This document shows positions 50,724-59,398 of a DNA stretch of 64,000 bases, piece after piece. The translations under genes and the position numbers were made by a program. How positions within the stretch are numbered: the first letter of the stretch is position 1; the number at the start of each line of letters is the position of its first letter. Source of the DNA: Streptomyces albiflavescens (GTDB lineage Bacteria > Actinomycetota > Actinomycetes > Streptomycetales > Streptomycetaceae); NCBI RefSeq assembly GCF_014645835.1, contig NZ_BMMM01000015.1, positions 1-64,000 on the forward strand, given 5' to 3'. The notes below the pieces were generated by a model that saw only the letters and a program-made list of their open reading frames with translations, was not told the DNA's origin and did not search any database.

Positions 50724-53700
50724 TCACTCCCGCCCCGCGCCGACCGCCACCCCCATCACATCCCGCGCATGCCGCCCCGGCACCATCCCGAGTCGCCAGG
50801 CCTGCCAGCCGGCGTCCAGGTCCACGCCACGCTCCAGCAGCAGCTGGTACGCCTCGATGTAGTCGTCCAGTTTTCCGTCCCGGGAGGGATGTCCGGTGCC
50901 GGAGAGCTGGGTCAGTTCCTCCTGGGCCACCGCGGCGCCGACCTCGTAGCCGCCGGGAGCGGCGTAGGGGAGCAGGGTGCACCTCAGGAACTTGGCCCAG
51001 TCCTCGCCCCGGCGGTCGCCGTACGACGTGAAGAGGTCGATCGCCTCCTCGCACAGGGCCAGGGCCTGTTGCGTACGGGCGTTGCCGGCGTCGACGACCG
51101 CCAGTTCGAGGCAGGTCCAGGCCTCGCCGTGGGCGACGCCGATGCGCTGGAAGTCGGCGCGGGCGTCGACCAGGAGCTGGCGGGCGAAGCCCGAGTTCCT
51201 CAACGAACCCGTCTGGGCGGCCCGTTGGTCGCGCGTGACGCGGGCCGAGTGGTGGCGGGCGCAGGCGAGGCCGTACACGTCGCGCATGCGGGAGAACATC
51301 GTGCGGGAGCGCTCCAGTTCACGGACCGCCTGGTCCAGGTTGCCGGTCTCCTCCAGGGCCTGGCCCAGGTAGTAGATCGTCCACGCCTCGCCGCGCGCGT
51401 CCTCGTTCTCGCGGTGGCGGGAGGCCGCCTGGCGCAGGCCGGCGACCGCGGAGGTCGGGTCGCCCTCGACGAGCCGGGCGCGGGCCAGCTGGGTGAGGGC
51501 CCAGGCCTCGCCGCGGGCGTCACGGGTACGGCCGTACAGGTCGAGAGCCTCGCGCAGTTCGCGCTCCGCGCGCGGTACGTCGCCCATCCGCAGACCGAGC
51601 TGGCCGAGTTGGAAGTGGGCCCACGCCTCGCCGTGTACGGACTCGCCTTCGCGGTGCAGGACCAGGGCCTCGGTCAGCAGGTCCAGGGCGCGGGCGAGCC
51701 GGGACCTGTCGCGCTCCACCGCCGCGAGCGCGTGCATCGTCCAGGCGCGGTCGGCGGCAAGGTCGGGGGAGGCCTGGAGGTCCATGGCCTCCTGGAGCTT
51801 GGCCGCGGCCTCGGTGAGGTTTCCCTGGTGGTGCAGGGTGATGCCGAGGGAGCAGAGCGCCCGGGCGGCGCCCGCGTCGTGATGGGCCTCGAAGTAGAGG
51901 TCCACGACCGAGGCCAGGGTCGTGCGTGCCTTGTCGAGTTCGCCGAGCTGGCGGGCCGCGATGCCGGTGCGCCACTGGACCGAGCGCACCAGCAGGCCCT
52001 GGTCGACCGCCTGGGTCAACTCGCTGATCTCGCCCAGGCGGTAGAGGTCGCCGCGCAGGAGGCAGTAGTCGCACAGGGCGCCCAGGAGGTTCAGTACCGC
52101 GGCTTGGTTCACGCCCTCCGCGTGCCGCAGCGCCGCCGTGATGAAGCTCGACTCGTCGTCCAGCCAGCGCAGGGCCGCGTCGAGAGAGGTGAAGCCGTGC
52201 GGCCCGAACTGATCGGCGCGCGTGGACGTCTTGCCGTCGACCAGGCGGATCACCGAGTCGGCGAGCTCCGCGTAGTTCACGATCAGGCGTTCCTGCGCGG
52301 CCGTGCGCTCGGAGGGTTCCTCCTCGTCCAGGAGGCGGGCTCCCGCGAAGGCCCGTACGAGGTCGTGCAGGCGGTAGCGGCTGCCGCGGACATGGTCGAT
52401 CAGGCCCGCCTGGGAGAGCGCGGTCAGCTGGCGGGTGGCCTCCGGTTCGTCGGTGGCCAGCAGGGATGCCGCGGCGGCCGCGCCCAGGGAGGCGCGGCCG
52501 GCCAGGGCCAGTCGGCGCAGGAGTCGGCGCGCCATGTCCGACTGGTCGGTGTAGCGCAGCCACAGCACTCGCTCGACCGGTTCCACGGGGCCGTATGCCG
52601 CGAGGTCCGTGGCCAGTTGGCGCGGGGTGCGGGGGCCGAGGGAGGAGCCCGCGATGCGCAGGGCCAGGGGCAGGCCGCCGCACAACTCCCCTACGCGGTC
52701 GGTGGATTCGGCGTCGTACGGGCCGGACTTGTCCTGCGCCGTCGCGTTCAACAGCTCCTCGGCGCCTGCCGCGTCCAGCGCCTCGACGGGCAGCTGGTGC
52801 ACCCAGGCGGGGAGGTCGGCGGGCAGGTCGAGCGGTGTGCGGGCGGTGACCAGGACCAGGCTCTCCGAGCGCTCGGGGACCAGGGTGCGCACCTGCTCGG
52901 CGTCGCTCGCGTCGTCCAGGACGATCGTCACCGGCAGGCCCGCCAGGTGCTGGTGGTACAACTCGCTCAGCCGCCTGACCTGTTGGTCCGGTGAGGAACG
53001 CTCACGGAAGAGGAGCTGCTCACGCGGTGCGCCGAGCCGGTTCAGGAGGTGGAGCAGGGCGTCGCGTGTGGTCAGTGGGGGGTCGTCCGGGCTGTCGCCG
53101 CGCAGGTCCACCACGCAGGCACCGCGGAACTGGTCCCTGAGGTCGTGCGCCGCCCGGATCGCGAGGCTGCTGCGGCCGGAGCCGGGCGCGCCGTGCAGCA
53201 CCACGACCGTCGGCTTCGTCTCGGTGCTGGCGCGCGCCGCGTGCACCCACTGCGCGACCCGTGACAGCTGGGCCCGGCGTCCCGCGAACGGCCCGTCCGG
53301 CTCGGGCAGTTGACCGAACGACTGCTCCAGCACACTGCGCCGTCGCGCCGCCGCGCTCTTGTCGGTACGCCGCAGCTGGGGAGCACCCTGCTTCGCGCTC
53401 GTGGAGGCGCTGATGACCCGCTGCTGGTCGAGGAACGGTCGGATGCCTCGTACTTCCAGGGCCGTGAGCCACTGCAGGCGCAGCTGTTCGGGGCCGCCGG
53501 GCTGCGCGATGGCACCGGCCCGGCGGCTCGCGGCCGGCAGATGAGAGGCCGTCACCTTGAGCACGGTGGCCGCCGCGCCCACCACCCCCACCGTGGCACC
53601 CGCGCCGATCGCCGTCCCTGCGCCCGTGCCCAGCGCAAGATCCGCGACGACGGCGGCCACTGCCCCAACGGCCGCTATCAGTACGGGAGTTCCAGCACCG

Positions 53701-53927
53701 TCCTGGGCATAGCGCTGCGCGAACGTCAGCTGTCCCGCCTCCGCGTCGTCGAGGGCCCGCGTATACGCCTCGTACTCCTCGCCGGCCGTCTGTCCCATCG
53801 CGTCGAGCGCGGCCCGCGTCCGGGACAGCAGCACACCCCCGTCAACGCGCCCACCCGAACGCCGGACCTCTTCCTCGACGGCCCGGGCCAACAGCCGCTC
53901 GGCTTCCGCCCGATGGCTGTCCCGCAT
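50724..53927 (-). CDS. STAND NTPase with TPR repeats and membrane segment
   Basis: A 1067-residue multidomain signalling protein. Residues 1-75 are helical; 78-127 hold one or two hydrophobic stretches (VLIAAVGAVAAVVADLALG ... TVGVVGAAATVLKV), likely a membrane hairpin. An NB-ARC/STAND ATPase spans 215-510: Walker A is HGAPGSGRSS (246-254), with Arg252 in place of the Lys, Walker B is VTIVLDD, and GGLPLALRIAG is the family GLPL box. A winged helix (LDHVRGSRYRLHDLVR) follows, then about 10 TPR units (620-1030; AWAHFQLGQLGLRMGDVPRA, AWALTQLARARLVEGDPTSA). Such proteins switch on effector binding; the effector is unknown. ATG chosen after GGAGGGGGA. Confidence 0.88.
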   Translation of the reverse strand: MRDSHRAEAERLLARAVEEEVRRSGGRVDGGVLLSRTRAALDAMGQTAGEEYEAYTRALDDAEAGQLTFAQRYAQDGAGTPVLIAAVGAVAAVVADLALGTGAGTAIGAGATVGVVGAAATVLKVTASHLPAASRRAGAIAQPGGPEQLRLQWLTALEVRGIRPFLDQQRVISASTSAKQGAPQLRRTDKSAAARRRSVLEQSFGQLPEPDGPFAGRRAQLSRVAQWVHAARASTETKPTVVVLHGAPGSGRSSLAIRAAHDLRDQFRGACVVDLRGDSPDDPPLTTRDALLHLLNRLGAPREQLLFRERSSPDQQVRRLSELYHQHLAGLPVTIVLDDASDAEQVRTLVPERSESLVLVTARTPLDLPADLPAWVHQLPVEALDAAGAEELLNATAQDKSGPYDAESTDRVGELCGGLPLALRIAGSSLGPRTPRQLATDLAAYGPVEPVERVLWLRYTDQSDMARRLLRRLALAGRASLGAAAAASLLATDEPEATRQLTALSQAGLIDHVRGSRYRLHDLVRAFAGARLLDEEEPSERTAAQERLIVNYAELADSVIRLVDGKTSTRADQFGPHGFTSLDAALRWLDDESSFITAALRHAEGVNQAAVLNLLGALCDYCLLRGDLYRLGEISELTQAVDQGLLVRSVQWRTGIAARQLGELDKARTTLASVVDLYFEAHHDAGAARALCSLGITLHHQGNLTEAAAKLQEAMDLQASPDLAADRAWTMHALAAVERDRSRLARALDLLTEALVLHREGESVHGEAWAHFQLGQLGLRMGDVPRAERELREALDLYGRTRDARGEAWALTQLARARLVEGDPTSAVAGLRQAASRHRENEDARGEAWTIYYLGQALEETGNLDQAVRELERSRTMFSRMRDVYGLACARHHSARVTRDQRAAQTGSLRNSGFARQLLVDARADFQRIGVAHGEAWTCLELAVVDAGNARTQQALALCEEAIDLFTSYGDRRGEDWAKFLRCTLLPYAAPGGYEVGAAVAQEELTQLSGTGHPSRDGKLDDYIEAYQLLLERGVDLDAGWQAWRLGMVPGRHARDVMGVAVGAGRE

Positions 53928-54019
53928 GTCACGTCCCCCTCCGGCAGCAACTCCTTGGCCCATGAGTGTCCTTCGTGCGGGACGGGAAGGCGAGAGGCCC
54001 TGCGATCATTCGGGCAGTA

Positions 54020-54403
54020 CTACCCCGGTCCTTCACACACCGCGTGCGCCATGGACAGTGCGAGATACACACATGCGCAGGCGAGCCCCGCCTCCGCCAC
54101 CGCACAGGCCAGGGCCTGGACGAGGGCGGCGCCCGGCTGCGCGGTGGTTATGTCGAACCAGGCGTCGAGCACCGCGACCGCGGCCGTCGCCGACGCGGTC
54201 AGCCGGGCGTGCGGATTGCGGCGGAAGCCCAGCACGGCGGTGGCCGCGCACCCCGCGGCCATCAGTACATCGAGTCCCACCCATGCCACCTGCCAGTTCC
54301 GCACCTCGGTGCTCGCCGGGAGCGTACGGACGAGGAGCACCATCCACGGCACGAGCGCCACGGCGGTGGCGCCGAGTAACACCAGAGCCCATTTCGTTCG
54401 CAT
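54020..54403 (-). CDS. Four-helix membrane protein divergent from regulator
   Basis: A 127-residue membrane protein with helices at about 5-25 (WALVLLGATAVALVPWMVLL), 40-60, 70-90 and 97-118. No family recognised. ATG MRTKWALV; upstream frames run into the divergent regulator. It is separated by 93 bp with operator-like repeats from the winged-helix gene, which likely represses it. Confidence 0.8.
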   Translation of the reverse strand: MRTKWALVLLGATAVALVPWMVLLVRTLPASTEVRNWQVAWVGLDVLMAAGCAATAVLGFRRNPHARLTASATAAVAVLDAWFDITTAQPGAALVQALACAVAEAGLACACVYLALSMAHAVCEGPG

Positions 54404-54427
54404 GCCACCACGATAGAACCGCAGAGG

Positions 54428-54466
54428 AAATTCTGCAAAGAAAATTCTGCAGAACTTGCTCTGCGA
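54428..54466. promoter_or_regulatory. Operator-like repeats between membrane protein and regulator
   Basis: TTCTGCAGAA (54445-54454) is a perfect 10-nt palindrome; TTCTGCAAAGAA (54431-54442) is a near copy 14 bp upstream, and TTGCTCTGCGAA follows. Three similar A/T-rich elements in 35 bp of a divergent gap are the usual layout of a cooperative winged-helix regulator site. Confidence 0.65.
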
Positions 54467-54496
54467 AGGGAAGCGGGCCGGGGATACCGTGGCCGC

Positions 54497-55081
54497 ATGC
54501 CCGACCCCGAGCTGACCAGCGTCGAACGCACCGCCCTGTACAAGTCCCTCGGCAACCCGCTGCGCCGCCGCATCCTCGAGTACCTGGGCCGGCACGGCGA
54601 GGCGAACTCGACCGTGCTCGCCAAGGAACTCGGCGAGAGCTCCGGCACGACCAGCTACCACCTGCGCAAACTCGCCGAGCAGCGCCTCATCGAGGAGATC
54701 CCCGAGAAGTCGGGCGGCCGGGAACGCTGGTGGCGGACGCTGCCGTTCAGCCACACCACGCCCGACCCGGCCACGATGACCGCCGAGGAGTACGCGGCGG
54801 CCGAGCACCTCGCCCTGCTGAAGATCGACGTGGACACCGAGCTGTTCCGCCGGGCCCACCAGGAGTACCGGGGTCCGGAGGGCTGGGCCCAGGTCCAGCG
54901 CCACGGCGCCTGGATGAGCAAGGACGAACTCCGCGCGTTCCTGCGCGAGTACCACGCCCTCCTCGACCGCCACAGCCACTCCCGTGAAGACGCCCCCGAG
55001 GGAGCACGCCCGGTGAGCCTGCGCTTCTACGCCGTTCCGGACGCCGTAGAAGAGCCAGAAGGCGAGCCGACGGGCGGGTGA
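54497..55081 (+). CDS. ArsR-type winged-helix transcriptional regulator
   Basis: A 194-residue regulator. The N-terminal wHTH (residues 10-90; LYKSLGNPLRRRILEYLGRH, STVLAKELGESSGTTSYHLR, KLAEQRLIEEIPE) is of HTH_20/ArsR type. A helical C-terminal domain (95-165; TAEEYAAAEHLALLKIDVDT) may bind a ligand or mediate dimerisation. There is no Cys-based metal site, so it is not a metal sensor. Likely target: itself and the divergent membrane protein through the TTCTGCA repeats. Confidence 0.88.
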   Translation: MPDPELTSVERTALYKSLGNPLRRRILEYLGRHGEANSTVLAKELGESSGTTSYHLRKLAEQRLIEEIPEKSGGRERWWRTLPFSHTTPDPATMTAEEYAAAEHLALLKIDVDTELFRRAHQEYRGPEGWAQVQRHGAWMSKDELRAFLREYHALLDRHSHSREDAPEGARPVSLRFYAVPDAVEEPEGEPTGG

Positions 55082-55217
55082 TGCGCTCGTTCACCGCCCG
55101 ACAGGAACCCGGCGCGTCGGGCTCCGTAAACCCTGGGGCATGTGGGGGTTGGTGTAAGGGGCGGCCGGTGTGGCTATCGTGATCGCACACATCGCAAGGA
55201 CAGCCACGGGGGAGTAG

Positions 55218-55862
55218 ATGTCTGCGGACAACAGCTCGTTCACGGGCCCGCCGCCGGGACCGCCGCAGCCGCACCAGCCCCGCTGGGCCTGGTGGGTCGT
55301 CGGGATCGTCATCCCGCTGGTGGGAATCATCGTCACGATCATGGCGAGCCGGCCGGACTCGTCGGACGACAAGAGTGTGCAGTCGGCGCCGACGCGGTCG
55401 TCCGCCGCGGCGAGCCCCACAGCCACGGGCGGGTCCGCCGACGAGTCCGCCGCGCAGCCCGGCAAGAGCGCCAAGGCGGCGAAGGCGGCGTTCGGTCCGA
55501 AGGTCATCGAGGCCGACACGACCAACTCGGGCTCGTACATCGAGTTCGACGCGTCCGAACCGGTCGTGGTGGCGAACTCCATGCTCAAGGGCGCGGACCT
55601 CATCATCAGCGCGTCGACCGGTGGTGCTCCGGACCTGTTCGTGCCGGACTCCCACATGACGCTGGCCCCGCTGCCGGGCTCGGGCGCCGCCCCGACGGCC
55701 GAGGAGTGCGCCCAGAGCGTGGACCGCAACGGCACCTACACGCTGCCGGCGACACGCGGCGGCGGGTTCTGCCTGGCGACCGACCAGGGCCGCACGGTCT
55801 ACCTCAAGGTCCTCACCGCCCCGTCCGCCGGGCCGGCGAAACTCGAGGTCACCGTCTGGTAG
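55218..55862 (+). CDS. Membrane-anchored protein with extracytoplasmic domain
   Basis: A 214-residue protein: Pro-rich cytosolic 20 residues, one helix (WAWWVVGIVIPLVGIIVTIM), a Ser/Ala/Pro linker (50-85), then a beta domain with two Cys (EECAQSVDRNGTYTL; GGFCLATDQGR) probably disulfide-bonded. The domain resembles serine/threonine-kinase-associated or pilus-like beta sandwiches only loosely; function unknown. GGGGGAG-like sequence precedes the ATG. Confidence 0.75.
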   Translation: MSADNSSFTGPPPGPPQPHQPRWAWWVVGIVIPLVGIIVTIMASRPDSSDDKSVQSAPTRSSAAASPTATGGSADESAAQPGKSAKAAKAAFGPKVIEADTTNSGSYIEFDASEPVVVANSMLKGADLIISASTGGAPDLFVPDSHMTLAPLPGSGAAPTAEECAQSVDRNGTYTLPATRGGGFCLATDQGRTVYLKVLTAPSAGPAKLEVTVW

Positions 55863-55907
55863 ACGCCTGACGCCCGGCGTGCGGGGTACTGCGGCAGGAT
55901 GGAACCC

Positions 55908-57947
55908 ATGCCGAACCGACTGGCCCATGAGACGTCCCCGTACCTCCTCCAGCACGCCGACAACCCCGTCGACTGGTGGCCCTGGTCGGCCGAGGCCTTC
56001 GACGAGGCCCGCAAGAGCAACAAACCGGTCCTGCTCAGCGTCGGATACAGCAGCTGTCACTGGTGCCACGTCATGGCGCACGAGTCCTTCGAGGACGAGG
56101 CGACCGCCGCGTATCTGAACGAGCACTTCGTGAGCGTCAAGGTCGACCGCGAGGAGCGGCCGGACGTCGACGCCGTCTACATGGAGGCCGTGCAGGCGGC
56201 GACCGGGCAGGGTGGCTGGCCCATGACCGTGTTCCTCACGCCGGACGCGGCGCCCTTCTACTTCGGTACCTACTTCCCGCCCGCGCCCCGTCACGGGATG
56301 CCCGCCTTCCGGCAGGTCCTGGAGGGCGTGCACAGCGCCTGGACCGACCGGCGGGACGAGGTCGCCGAGGTCGCGGGCAAGATCGTGCGGGATCTCGCCG
56401 GGCGGGAGATGAGCTTCGGCGACGACCGGGTGCCCGGCGAGGAGGAGCTCGCCGGTGCGCTCCTCGGGCTCACCCGGGAGTACGACGCCGCGCGCGGCGG
56501 TTTCGGCGGGGCGCCCAAGTTCCCGCCGTCCATGGTGATCGAGTTCCTGCTGCGGCACCACGCGCGGACCGGCTCCGAGGGTGCCCTGCAGATGGCGCAG
56601 GACACCTGCGAGCGGATGGCCCGCGGCGGCATCTACGACCAGCTCGGCGGCGGTTTCGCCCGCTACTCCGTCGACCGCGACTGGATCGTGCCCCACTTCG
56701 AGAAGATGCTGTACGACAACGCCCTGCTGTGCCGTGTCTACGCACATCTCTGGCGTACCACCGGCTCCGAGCTCGCGCGCCGCGTCGCCCTCGAAACCGC
56801 CGACTTCATGGTGCGCGAACTACGCACCAGCGAGGGTGGGTTCGCCTCCGCACTCGACGCCGACAGTGACGACGGGACCGGCAGGCATGTCGAGGGCGCG
56901 TACTACGTATGGACGACCGAGCAGCTGCGTGAAGTCCTCGGCGACGACGCCGAACTCGCCGCCCACTACTTCGGGGTGACCGAGGAGGGAACCTTCGAGG
57001 AGGGTGCGTCCGTCCTCCAACTCCCGCAGCACGAAGGCGTGTTCGATGCGGCGGTGATCGCCTCGATTCACGAGCGGCTGCTCGCCGCGCGTGCCGAGCG
57101 GCCCGCCCCCGGCCGCGACGACAAGGTGGTCGCCGCCTGGAACGGGCTCGCCGTCGCCGCCCTCGCGGAGACCGGCGCCTACTTCGGGCGCCCCGACCTC
57201 GTGGACGCCGCGATCGGCGCCGCCGACCTGCTCGTACGGCTGCACATGGACGATCGCGCGCGCCTCGCCCGTACCAGCAAGGACGGTCAAGTCGGCGCGA
57301 ACACGGGAGTGCTGGAGGACTACGCGGATGTCGCCGAGGGCTTCCTCGCGCTCGCGTCCGTCACCGGGGAAGGTGTCTGGCTGGAATTCGCCGGGTTCCT
57401 GCTCGACCACGTGATCGAGCAGTTCATCGACTCCGAGTCGGGCGCGCTCTACGACACGGCGGCCGACGCCGAGCAGTTGATCCGCCGGCCGCAGGATCCC
57501 ACCGACAACGCCACGCCCTCCGGCTGGAGCGCGGCGGCCGGGGCGCTGCTGAGCTATGCCGCCCAGACCGGCGCCGAACCCCATCGCGCCGCCGCCGAGC
57601 GGGCGTTGGGTGTGGTGAAGGCGCTCGGCCCGCGCGCGCCCCGCTTCATCGGCTGGGGTCTGGCGGTCGCCGAGGCGCTCCTCGACGGGCCGCGCGAGGT
57701 CGCGATCGTGGGGCCGGCCGACGATCCGGCCACCAAGGCCCTGCACCGTACGGCCCTTCTGGGCACCGCCCCGGGCGCCGTGGTCGCCGTAGGAGCGCCG
57801 GAGAGCGACGAGCTGCCCCTGCTCGCCGGTCGCCCGCTGGTTGACGGAAAGCCGGCCGCGTATGTCTGCCGCAACTTCACCTGTGACGCTCCGACATCGG
57901 ATGTCCAGCGACTGAAGGACGCGCTCGGCAGCGTAAGCGCCGTCTGA
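55908..57947 (+). CDS. Thioredoxin-like DUF255 protein (YyaL/SSP411)
   Basis: A 679-residue protein of the YyaL/spermatogenesis-associated family. Residues 1-180 form a thioredoxin-like domain (YLLQHADNPVDWWPW; the redox-like SSCHWCHVMAHESF with CxxC). The rest is an (alpha/alpha)6 barrel like that of N-acyl-glucosamine epimerases or GH127-type hydrolases (GGFARYSVDRDWIVPHFEKM, AWNGLAVAALAE). The reaction is unknown; a link to sugar processing is inference. The ATG for MPNRLAHETSPY is preferred over one three codons earlier, because that is the usual start of the family. Confidence 0.9.
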   Translation: MPNRLAHETSPYLLQHADNPVDWWPWSAEAFDEARKSNKPVLLSVGYSSCHWCHVMAHESFEDEATAAYLNEHFVSVKVDREERPDVDAVYMEAVQAATGQGGWPMTVFLTPDAAPFYFGTYFPPAPRHGMPAFRQVLEGVHSAWTDRRDEVAEVAGKIVRDLAGREMSFGDDRVPGEEELAGALLGLTREYDAARGGFGGAPKFPPSMVIEFLLRHHARTGSEGALQMAQDTCERMARGGIYDQLGGGFARYSVDRDWIVPHFEKMLYDNALLCRVYAHLWRTTGSELARRVALETADFMVRELRTSEGGFASALDADSDDGTGRHVEGAYYVWTTEQLREVLGDDAELAAHYFGVTEEGTFEEGASVLQLPQHEGVFDAAVIASIHERLLAARAERPAPGRDDKVVAAWNGLAVAALAETGAYFGRPDLVDAAIGAADLLVRLHMDDRARLARTSKDGQVGANTGVLEDYADVAEGFLALASVTGEGVWLEFAGFLLDHVIEQFIDSESGALYDTAADAEQLIRRPQDPTDNATPSGWSAAAGALLSYAAQTGAEPHRAAAERALGVVKALGPRAPRFIGWGLAVAEALLDGPREVAIVGPADDPATKALHRTALLGTAPGAVVAVGAPESDELPLLAGRPLVDGKPAAYVCRNFTCDAPTSDVQRLKDALGSVSAV

Positions 57948-58016
57948 AACAGTCACCCGTGGACCGGAAACCTCCGACGTAGCCGGATACATCCCCTTCT
58001 TCGACTGAGGATTCCG

Positions 58017-58060
58017 AAACATTCTATTTATTTGAAAAGCCCACAGGCTTCACAGTTCCC
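58017..58060 (+). promoter_or_regulatory. AT-rich promoter region of the glycosyltransferase operon
   Basis: The block AAACATTCTATTTATTTGAAA is far more A/T-rich than its surroundings and lies about 85-115 bp before the first glycosyltransferase start. TTGAAA could be a -35 element but no good -10 lies at the right distance. It may be an UP element or binding site for an activator. Confidence 0.4.
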
Positions 58061-58135
58061 ACTTAGTCTCTCCACGGTGCGCGGCAGATGTGACTCGCTG
58101 TCGCGACAGGGGGTTTGGGGATCTGGGGGGATCTG

Positions 58136-59398
58136 TTGCTCACGTCTGTTTTCATCGCTGCCGTTTCGCTTGCGCTCTTCTGGATGGCGGCCTTCACCCT
58201 GTGGTGGCAGATGCACGCGTGGCGTACGCCCGAAGTGCTGGCCTCCACCCGGTTCAGCAGTCCGGACGGCGGTGAGAGCCTGTCCTTCTCGCTGCTGCTG
58301 CCCGCGCGGCACGAGCAGGCCGTGCTCGACCACACGATCCAGCGACTGCTGGAGTCCAGCCACACCGACTTCGAGATCATCGTGATCGTCGGCCACGACG
58401 ACCCGGAGACGACCGCGGTCGCCCGGGCCGCCGAGGAGCGCGACCCGCGCGTCCGTGTCGTCGTCGACCACCACGAGAAGAAGAACAAGCCGAAGGCCAT
58501 GAACACGGCGCTGCCGCACTGTCGCGGCGACGTCGTCGGAGTCTTCGACGCCGAGGACCAGGTCCATCCGGAGCTGCTCGCCCACGTCGACCACGCGTTC
58601 CGTACGACGGACGCGGACGTCGTCCAAGGTGGCGTCCAGCTCATCAACTTCCACTCCAGCTGGTACAGCCTGCGCAACTGCCTGGAGTACTTCTTCTGGT
58701 TCCGCTCCCGGCTCCATCTGCACGCGCAGAAGGGCTTCATCCCGCTCGGCGGCAACACCGTCTTCGTACGGACGAAGGTCCTGCGGGAAGCCGACGGATG
58801 GGACCCCAACTGCCTCGCCGAGGACTGCGACCTGGGTGTGCGGCTCTCCAGCGTCGGCAAGAAGGTCGTCGTCGCGTACGACTCCGACATGGTGACCCGC
58901 GAGGAGACCCCGGGCAGCCTGATGTCGCTGATGAAGCAGCGCACCCGGTGGAACCAGGGCTTTCTGCAGGTCTACCGGAAGAAGGACTGGAAGCAACTCC
59001 CGAGCTTCGGGCAGCGGTTGCTCGCCCGCTACACGCTCATGACGCCGTACCTGCAGGCCGTCTCCGGTGTGGTCATCCCGCTCAACGTGGCCATCGCGCT
59101 CTTCCTCGACGTGCCGGTCGGCGTCGCCTTCATCACGTTCCTGCCGGCCGTGACCGCTCTGGTCACCTTCGTCTTCGAGCTGGTCGGACTGCACGACTTC
59201 GGCAAGCAGTACGGGCTTCGAGTCCGCTTCATCCACTACCTGAAGCTCATTGTCGGCGGTCCCTTCTACCAGGTGCTGCTGGCGGGCGCCGCCGTGCGTG
59301 CCGTATGGCGCGAGCAACGGGGCCGCAATGACTGGGAGTTGACCAGTCATGTCGGCGCGCATCTCACCGAAGTGATCCGAGAGGACGTTCCCGCGTGA
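58136..59398 (+). CDS. Membrane GT2 glycosyltransferase with QxxRW motif
   Basis: A 420-residue processive-type family 2 glycosyltransferase. Helix 1 is at residues 2-22 (LTSVFIAAVSLALFWMAAF). The catalytic domain (45-260) has DDHHEKKNKPKAMNTAL, DAEDQVHPE (DxD-like), the acid-base AEDCDLGVRL and QRTRWNQGF (QxxRW), as in cellulose and hyaluronan synthases. Two or three C-terminal helices follow (near 300-350). It should polymerise or transfer sugar from a nucleotide or lipid donor at the membrane. TTG start is chosen since GGGGGG precedes it; an in-frame TTG seven codons earlier is possible. Confidence 0.88.
   Translation: MLTSVFIAAVSLALFWMAAFTLWWQMHAWRTPEVLASTRFSSPDGGESLSFSLLLPARHEQAVLDHTIQRLLESSHTDFEIIVIVGHDDPETTAVARAAEERDPRVRVVVDHHEKKNKPKAMNTALPHCRGDVVGVFDAEDQVHPELLAHVDHAFRTTDADVVQGGVQLINFHSSWYSLRNCLEYFFWFRSRLHLHAQKGFIPLGGNTVFVRTKVLREADGWDPNCLAEDCDLGVRLSSVGKKVVVAYDSDMVTREETPGSLMSLMKQRTRWNQGFLQVYRKKDWKQLPSFGQRLLARYTLMTPYLQAVSGVVIPLNVAIALFLDVPVGVAFITFLPAVTALVTFVFELVGLHDFGKQYGLRVRFIHYLKLIVGGPFYQVLLAGAAVRAVWREQRGRNDWELTSHVGAHLTEVIREDVPA

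Noticed and set aside
50694..52994. 766-residue open frame opposite the STAND gene
   Set aside because: Composition of a shadow (Arg/Gln/Val-rich without domain motifs); the opposite strand has unambiguous TPR and NB-ARC motifs.
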